The translations under genes and the position numbers were made by a program. Of a stretch of 59,532 nucleotides of DNA, positions 54,303-59,532 are shown in pieces (position 1 is the stretch's first letter; each line of letters opens with the position of its first letter). Source of the DNA: an uncultured Candidatus Pelagibacter sp. Lineage in GTDB: Bacteria > Pseudomonadota > Alphaproteobacteria > Pelagibacterales > Pelagibacteraceae. Below the pieces are notes generated by a model that did not search any database, was not told the origin of the DNA, and saw only the letters and a list, made by a program, of their open reading frames with translations. The stretch lies in assembly GCA_905620495.1 (NCBI GenBank), contig CAJQTK010000033.1, forward strand, positions 1-59,532, written 5' to 3'.

Positions 54303-56846
54303 TTATTTTTCTAATGTTTTAATATTAATAAAGTTATTTGACAAATTACTATTATTTTTTTTTATTTCATCAAAAAAATTCCAAGCTAATACTAGTATAG
54401 CTTTATTTTTATTCTTAATTTCTTTTTTTGAAGCAATCTTAATGTTAACTCCCGGAACATATTTGCCCTGCTTAAGTTTATTATCTTCTACTATATAATC
54501 TATCTCTTTCCTTATATTAAAAAAATTTAAAGCAGTGGTTGCTTTTGCAGGTGCTCCATAGCCAACAATATTTACTCCATTTTTTTTTATTTCTTTTATA
54601 TTTTTGATTACATTTTCTCTAATCTTATAAACTTTTTTTCCAAAATCTTGATAAGTTTTAAACTTTTTAATTCCAAATTTTTCTTCTTCTTTAATCAGTT
54701 CTTTAACACTTTTTTCAATTTTTATTTTTTCATTCTTTTTAAGATAAACTCTAATTGATCCACCATGAGTATTTATTTTCTCTACTTTAAATATTTTTAC
54801 TTTAAATTGTTTAAAGAAATTTGTTAAAGATGTTAGGGACCAATAATTATAATGTTCGTGATAAATATTATCAAATGTCAGATCTTTTAAAGTGTTCATT
54901 AAATACTGAACTTCTATAATGATTGTTCCATTTTTGCTTAAAAGTTCAATCATACATTCGGCCATTTCTTTTAGGGAATCTGAATGTGCAAAAACATTTG
55001 AAGCTAAAATTAAATCAGCATTTTTTTTTATTTTTTTAATATTTTTTTTATCTAAAAAACTATTAAAAGTTTTTATCTTATTTTTGTTAGCTAATTTTGC
55101 TAAATTCATTGCTGGCTCAATACCTAGAATGTTTTTAAATCCCAATTCTTTAAATGGTTTTAATGCCACTCCATCATTACTACCAATGTCGATTATGTAA
55201 GATGTCTTGGGTTTTAATTTAAGCTCTTTTACATACTTTTTGGTGGCACTTATAAAATGCTCTCTAAAACTTTTAGATGTTGAAGATGTGTATAAATAAT
55301 TTGAAAACATTTTTTTTGGATCTACTGCCACAGATAGTTGGCAGTTATGACATGCTGGACAATAATTTAACTCTAGAGGAAATAGCTCTGTTTTTTCATT
55401 TTTCTTATTAAGTAAATTGTTAGCTAGTGGCTGATAGCCTAATGAAACTACTCTTTTTAATTTCGTATTGCCACACGATCTACATTCAAATTTATAACAC
55501 TTCATTAACATATCCCTTTCTTTCTCGTCAACAAACCAATGTCTTATGGTGTGGGAAATGCCATAGTTTTCATGATCTCTCTCTCCTCTAACTAAGTTTA
55601 AAAAAGTTGTATCTTTGGTAAAAACCATAGTATGAGCAACATTTGGTTTTATAATTGAAAGCTGTCCTTCATTAACTACTTGGGTAATTTTTGGTGAATT
55701 AGGATTTAATATATCTTGAAAAATTTCTATGATTTGACCTTTAGTGAAAAGACATTTTTGCTCTTGTTGTGGATGGTAATGATTGGCTCTAATTGTACCT
55801 TTCTTGGAGTCTATCAAGCCAATTAAGTTAATAGGCTCTGTTAACTCATGGTTGCTAATTTTTCCTCTCTCATCAATAAATTCATTATTACCATCTCTAA
55901 CATGTTCCAAATCTTTAATTAAATTTTGTTTTGACCATTTAGTGATCATTTCCTTAATACTCTCGTCAAGTGTATATAAAAATTTAAATCCTGTTTTTAG
56001 AATTTTTTCATTAGAAAGTGAGAAGCCTAAATTAGGAACTTCATCATTGGTTTCTCTTAAGGTTACTTTTGAATTGTGCTTTTTGCATATCTCTGCAACT
56101 TCTTTTACTGTGACTGTATCTTTAGTAAAATTAAAAATATCAGAAGAAATGTCATCTCTTTCTTCCATAAACTTAAAGCATCTAGCTACATCTATTAATG
56201 GCACTAGACTTTTAACCTGTTTACCTCCAGCAAATAATCTGAGTGTACCATTTTGAGAGGCCATTTTTGAAAAAAAATTAGCCATTATATCTATTCTGGC
56301 AGTGTCGGTTGAATAACCATAAACTGATCCCAATCTCAAAATAATATAATTTTTTCCAGATGCTTTTAATTGTTTTTCGTTAAAATCTTTTGATTTTCCA
56401 TACGACAATACTGGTGATGTTTTTTCATTTTCTTTAATGTCATTTTTAACCTTTTCCATTCCTTCATAAATCACATGACTAGAGGGCATTACAATCTTGC
56501 ATTTATCACTTATTGCATCTAAAATATTTTGTGTTCCCTCTTCAGCAACCATTTTTATTTTTAAATCATGCTCTTGATTACTTTCACTTTTAACCCTAGG
56601 AACATCAGTAATACCTGCTAAATGATGAACAATGTCAGCCTCCTCACAATATTTTTTTATTAGCTCTTTATCTAAAATATCACCCTGAACAAAGTTCATA
56701 TTCCAGTTTCTAATTTGATTAACTCTCTCTGAAATAAATCTGTTATCAATAACCGTTATATGATCGTTCCAACTATAACCTGAATATATTTTACACAATT
56801 CAGTTCCAATATATCCAAGACCACCAGTGATAACTATTTTTTTCAT
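54303..56846 (-). CDS. Three-part sugar-modifying fusion: NAD epimerase/dehydratase + cupin + C-methyltransferase
   Basis: An 847-residue fusion. Residues 1-305: SDR nucleotide-sugar epimerase/dehydratase (TGGLGYIG; SYGKSKDF for YxxxK). Residues about 318-440: cupin resembling sugar epimerase/isomerase or capsule-assembly proteins (RANHYHPQQEQKCLF). Residues 450-847: a C-methyltransferase of the deoxysugar type with Zn-binding CRSCG and CPACHNC, SAM motif IDIGSNDGVALKPF and the C-terminal VGYGAPAKATTALNFF domain. Likely makes a branched or methylated sugar nucleotide for surface glycans. Sixteen bases separate it from the GT2 gene. Confidence 0.9.
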   Translation of the reverse strand: MKKIVITGGLGYIGTELCKIYSGYSWNDHITVIDNRFISERVNQIRNWNMNFVQGDILDKELIKKYCEEADIVHHLAGITDVPRVKSESNQEHDLKIKMVAEEGTQNILDAISDKCKIVMPSSHVIYEGMEKVKNDIKENEKTSPVLSYGKSKDFNEKQLKASGKNYIILRLGSVYGYSTDTARIDIMANFFSKMASQNGTLRLFAGGKQVKSLVPLIDVARCFKFMEERDDISSDIFNFTKDTVTVKEVAEICKKHNSKVTLRETNDEVPNLGFSLSNEKILKTGFKFLYTLDESIKEMITKWSKQNLIKDLEHVRDGNNEFIDERGKISNHELTEPINLIGLIDSKKGTIRANHYHPQQEQKCLFTKGQIIEIFQDILNPNSPKITQVVNEGQLSIIKPNVAHTMVFTKDTTFLNLVRGERDHENYGISHTIRHWFVDEKERDMLMKCYKFECRSCGNTKLKRVVSLGYQPLANNLLNKKNEKTELFPLELNYCPACHNCQLSVAVDPKKMFSNYLYTSSTSKSFREHFISATKKYVKELKLKPKTSYIIDIGSNDGVALKPFKELGFKNILGIEPAMNLAKLANKNKIKTFNSFLDKKNIKKIKKNADLILASNVFAHSDSLKEMAECMIELLSKNGTIIIEVQYLMNTLKDLTFDNIYHEHYNYWSLTSLTNFFKQFKVKIFKVEKINTHGGSIRVYLKKNEKIKIEKSVKELIKEEEKFGIKKFKTYQDFGKKVYKIRENVIKNIKEIKKNGVNIVGYGAPAKATTALNFFNIRKEIDYIVEDNKLKQGKYVPGVNIKIASKKEIKNKNKAILVLAWNFFDEIKKNNSNLSNNFINIKTLEK

Positions 56847-56861
56847 AAATTTTTATATTTC

Positions 56862-57563
56862 TTAAAATCTCTCAACAATTATTCTATATAAAACGCTAAA
56901 TATATGGTAAAATTTTATTTTTTTTCCTTCTTCGTGAGTTCTGCCATTATAACTAATTGGAACTTCATAAAATTTTCTTCCTTTTCTTACCACCTTACAG
57001 AGTATTTCAGCGTGTTGCTCAAAGCCTCTGGTTTTAAGATCTTTTTCATTTAATAAATCTTTTTTGTAACATGCATAACATGAATAAATATCTGTAAATG
57101 TTGTGTTGTAAGTTAAATTAAAGACTAAGCTTATAAGCTTATTTCCAAATTTGTTTAAAATATTATGAGATCTTGTATATTCAGAATAATTCATTCTCGA
57201 TCCTATTATTAAATCTGGATGAAAAAGATTAATAACTTTAATAAATCTATTTAATTCTATTGGATCATACTCTAAATCTGCATCTTGAAAAAATATATAT
57301 TCACCTTTTGATACCTCTAATCCTTTTTTTACAGCATTCCCTTTGCCAAAATTAGTCCCATAGGTAATAAGCTGATTGTATAGAGTATTATTTTCTTCTA
57401 AGACCTTTAAAGTATTGTCAGTTGATCCATCATTAATGACTATAATCTCAAAAATATTCTGACTATCGACTGTTGCATGAATTCTTTTTAGGACTTCAAG
57501 TATTGATTTATCTTCATTAAATACAGGAATTATAATCGAAATTTTAATTTTTTTATCTATCAC
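56862..57563 (-). CDS. GT2-family glycosyltransferase
   Basis: A 233-residue glycosyltransferase, GT-A fold: ISIIIPVFNEDKSILEVLKRI, INDGSTDNTL, KGNAVKKGLEVSKGEY and the DxD motif in FQDADLEYDP. It resembles dolichol-phosphate mannose synthase-like enzymes but has no C-terminal membrane helices, so the acceptor may be a polyprenyl phosphate or a lipid-linked sugar. Paired with the fusion protein, for surface polysaccharide or glycolipid synthesis. Confidence 0.9.
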   Translation of the reverse strand: MIDKKIKISIIIPVFNEDKSILEVLKRIHATVDSQNIFEIIVINDGSTDNTLKVLEENNTLYNQLITYGTNFGKGNAVKKGLEVSKGEYIFFQDADLEYDPIELNRFIKVINLFHPDLIIGSRMNYSEYTRSHNILNKFGNKLISLVFNLTYNTTFTDIYSCYACYKKDLLNEKDLKTRGFEQHAEILCKVVRKGRKFYEVPISYNGRTHEEGKKIKFYHIFSVLYRIIVERF

Positions 57564-57600
57564 ATTTAAATTATTTATATTTTAATAAGATTAATTCATA

Positions 57601-57606
57601 TATAAT
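57601..57606 (+). promoter_or_regulatory. -10 box of the tmRNA promoter
   Basis: A perfect TATAAT ends five bases before the first predicted base of the tmRNA acceptor piece. A matching -35 box is not clear in the AT-rich DNA upstream. Confidence 0.65.
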
Positions 57607-57611
57607 ATTAG

Positions 57612-57880
57612 AGTTGGCTTGCCAACTACGACGATAAACGAATTTCGTAATAACCATTACGGACGTGGGGGCAGTACCCACCACCTCCACCATTTACAAC
57701 TTATGGGGGTGAAATAGGATCGACGGGTGACTAAAGGCTATTCTTTCGTTCGGGATTGTTCCACCGTAACGGGCTAAACTTTAAATGCTAACGAAAGTTA
57801 CGCTATTGCTGCATAATTAACTTAGGTTAATTATAGAAGCACGGTCTGGGGCACCGGGTAACAGAACGCCCCTTCTAAAG
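57612..57880 (+). ncRNA. ssrA: Permuted two-piece tmRNA (alphaproteobacterial type), tag ANESYAIAA
   Basis: The order is reversed as in alphaproteobacteria. First the acceptor piece (57612-57692): hairpin AGTTGG/CCAACT, T-arm GTGGG..CCCAC, acceptor strand CACCTCC and CCA. After a 12-base spacer comes the coding piece with GGGGGTGAAATAGGATCGAC (57705 on), whose GGGGGTG pairs with CACCTCC including the G3-U pair needed for alanine charging. The tag frame GCT AAC GAA AGT TAC GCT ATT GCT GCA TAA (57787-57816) gives ANESYAIAA. Stems TAGAAG/CTTCTA and GGGGC/GCCCC end the coding piece. The 3' border is approximate. Confidence 0.96.
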
Positions 57881-57950
57881 AATTTTTTGTCGCTAGTTTT
57901 TTCAAAAATTTATTTTGGAAAATTTTGTTTTGACGTGTAGTACAGCCTTT

Positions 57951-59318
57951 ATGAAGATCAATTCAAATTTAATTTATATTTTAATCATATCTATTCTCAC
58001 TTCATTATTAGTTTATGGATATTTTTTAAATAAAAAAAGTTCAGCTTCAAAGAAAAATGAAATATCACTTATTGTTCAGCAATTAAAAACACGTAATAAT
58101 CAAATAGCAAAAATACAAAAAAAATTATTCGAAAGAGGTGAAAATATTAATAACTTAATAAATCAAAAAGAGATCCATTTTAAAGAGGTCTTTAAAAATA
58201 AAAATTTGACAGATTTCAAAGATTATTCTTTTTCAAAGTATAGAACGAATGATATTTTATTTAATGGAAATCGTGGTGCTATAGGAACAGCTTATATTGA
58301 TTTTTATGATAACGATGGAAAAATCTTAATCTCAACTTATGATGGCATTTTTGCTTTTGCAAAATTAGATAACTTAGAAAAGTTTACTAAAATTGACTCA
58401 AATATTAATACTTTAATTAAGTATGAAAAATTTTATTTTCATGAACAATATGGCATTAAAGATATTTTAGTAGATGGAGATGATCTTTACGTATCTTATA
58501 TAGGAAAAAGAAAAAATGATTGTTATGATCTTAAAATTATTACTTCTCAAATAAATGAGAACTATTTAGATTTTCAATTGTTTTATCAAACTTTAAATTG
58601 TGTTGATAAAAATAATAGTCATGGATTTTGGGCTCATCAAGGTGCTGGGGCAAGAATTTTTAAATTAGATGAAACAAACTTATTATTCTCAACGGGTGAT
58701 TTCAGGAATAGACCATTAGCACAAAATTTAAAAAGTAATTTTGGCAAAATTTTAAAAATTAATATTAAGAGTAAAAAAGCAGATGTTGTTTCATATGGTC
58801 ATAGAAATCCCCAAGGGCTATATTATAGCAAAAAATTAAATTTTATTTTGTCTACAGAACATGGGCCTAAAGGTGGTGATGAAATTAATATTAATCACAA
58901 TCCTTTATTAAAAGCAAAAAATTTTGGTTGGCCAATATCTTCATACGGTGAACATTACGCAAAACACTATTCAAAAAGTATATTAAGTGAAGCACCATTA
59001 AAAAAATCTCATAAAAAATATGGGTTTGAAGAACCTGCAAAATACTTTAATCCATCGATCGGTATCAGTGAAATAATTTCTTTTAAAGAAGACGATAGTG
59101 AATTTTTAATTGGAGCTATGGGTAATGAGATTCAAGATCAGGATTTAGGTATTCATTACATTAAACTCGATGAAGAAAGAAAAAAAATTACTAATCATAA
59201 ATATATTCCTTTAAACGAAAGAGTTAGAGATATGATAATCTCTAAGGATAAAAAAACTATAATTATTTATTTAGAAACTACAAGTGCTTTAGCAGTTTTA
59301 AAAAAATCAACCAATTAA
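57951..59318 (+). CDS. PQQ-dependent sugar dehydrogenase-like protein (membrane-anchored)
   Basis: Start set to ATG 57951 (MKINSNLIYILIISILTSLLV); the ORF-track TTG is 12 codons upstream. The 455-residue protein has one N-terminal helix, a short coiled coil (around residues 40-75) and a beta-propeller like soluble aldose dehydrogenases: YGHRNPQGLYY, STEHGPKGGDEIN and KNFGWPISSYGEH are the family's signature loops. It would oxidise sugars in the periplasm if PQQ is available; the family also has members with other roles. Lies about 70 bases after the tmRNA. Confidence 0.8.
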   Translation: MKINSNLIYILIISILTSLLVYGYFLNKKSSASKKNEISLIVQQLKTRNNQIAKIQKKLFERGENINNLINQKEIHFKEVFKNKNLTDFKDYSFSKYRTNDILFNGNRGAIGTAYIDFYDNDGKILISTYDGIFAFAKLDNLEKFTKIDSNINTLIKYEKFYFHEQYGIKDILVDGDDLYVSYIGKRKNDCYDLKIITSQINENYLDFQLFYQTLNCVDKNNSHGFWAHQGAGARIFKLDETNLLFSTGDFRNRPLAQNLKSNFGKILKINIKSKKADVVSYGHRNPQGLYYSKKLNFILSTEHGPKGGDEININHNPLLKAKNFGWPISSYGEHYAKHYSKSILSEAPLKKSHKKYGFEEPAKYFNPSIGISEIISFKEDDSEFLIGAMGNEIQDQDLGIHYIKLDEERKKITNHKYIPLNERVRDMIISKDKKTIIIYLETTSALAVLKKSTN

Positions 59319-59338
59319 AGTATTGTAAGTTATTTATA

Positions 59339-59532
59339 TCAACCAAAAGTGATATTTATTTCCTTTCCTCTTTTTCTATTTTTAAAATCTAGACCTTTGA
59401 TGGGATAATTTCTGTTAGTCTTTTTATTTTTTATCTTAAATTTTCTTGGATTTATTAATGTCATTTCTATAACCTGTGGAATACCAAATTTATCTACCAT
59501 TGCATAATTATTAGCATTTATATGTATATTCT
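59339..59532 (-). CDS. Hypothetical protein, C-terminal part (cut by window edge)
   Basis: A minus-strand frame enters from the right edge and ends at TGA (59341-59339) after about 64 residues, with NANNYAMVDKFGIPQVIEM and a lysine-rich tail. It is convergent with the PQQ-type gene. No family recognised from this piece. Confidence 0.55.
   Translation of the reverse strand, partial: NIHINANNYAMVDKFGIPQVIEMTLINPRKFKIKNKKTNRNYPIKGLDFKNRKRGKEINITFG

Overview
The window reads as a chromosomal segment of a SAR11-type alphaproteobacterium (Pelagibacterales). Grounds: strongly AT-rich DNA, very short or overlapping gene junctions, K/N/I-rich proteins, a tandem glycine riboswitch in front of gcvTHP, a circularly permuted two-piece alphaproteobacterial tmRNA gene, an Mrp of the alphaproteobacterial type without the CxxC pair, and a very large share of ABC amino-acid uptake genes. 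No database search was run. Species-level assignment is an inference.

Layout. (1) 1-4765: the glycine cleavage operon gcvT-gcvH-gcvP on the minus strand, driven by a promoter and tandem glycine riboswitch, followed by a flavoprotein cut by the window edge. (2) 4762-9360: a 5-oxoproline module, with an EamA transporter, pxpC and pxpB on minus and pxpA, a small TPR lipoprotein-like/secreted protein and a YcsI/DUF1445 (D-glutamate cyclase family) protein on plus. (3) 9361-28022: three Liv-type ABC transporter sets. Set 1 has its binding protein on the opposite strand. Sets 2 and 3 lie in one nearly gapless minus-strand array together with azlCD, a CsiD/GlaH glutarate hydroxylase, a ProC-like reductase and a secreted alpha/beta hydrolase. 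TerC, panB and a glyoxalase relic sit at its edge. (4) 28109-33912: an accessory patch with LysE, DUF2805, glutaredoxin, an inverse-autotransporter beta-barrel with a secreted partner, an HTH regulator, a secreted hydrolase, a truncated second ilvC, a zinc-ribbon mini-protein, a GC-rich element and a fragment of a second inverse autotransporter. (5) 33913-37376: msrB, a D-2-hydroxyacid dehydrogenase, an EamA transporter and a DadA-like oxidase. (6) 37445-52495: one continuous minus-strand block hflK-hflC-DUF2065-degP-miaA-ilvB-ilvN-ilvC-leuA-mreB-mreC-mreD-mrdA-rodA. (7) 52547-59532: mrp and thyX (convergent), a three-part sugar-modifying fusion protein and a GT2 glycosyltransferase, the tmRNA gene, a PQQ-dependent sugar dehydrogenase-like protein and a cut gene.

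How it works together: the organism appears to scavenge amino acids and related carboxylates (three Liv systems, 5-oxoproline, glycine, glutarate, D-amino acids) and feed them to central carbon and nitrogen metabolism, with glycine sensed directly by RNA. Branched-chain amino acids can also be made (ilvBNC, leuA), in the same block as the cell-shape genes. No insertion sequence, CRISPR array, rRNA or tRNA gene was seen. The most unusual observations are a cluster of gene relics in a lineage known for having few of them (an in-frame gutted glyoxalase, a truncated IlvC, an inverse-autotransporter fragment), an inverse-autotransporter two-gene locus, and a possible regulated carboxylate/5-oxoproline uptake region.
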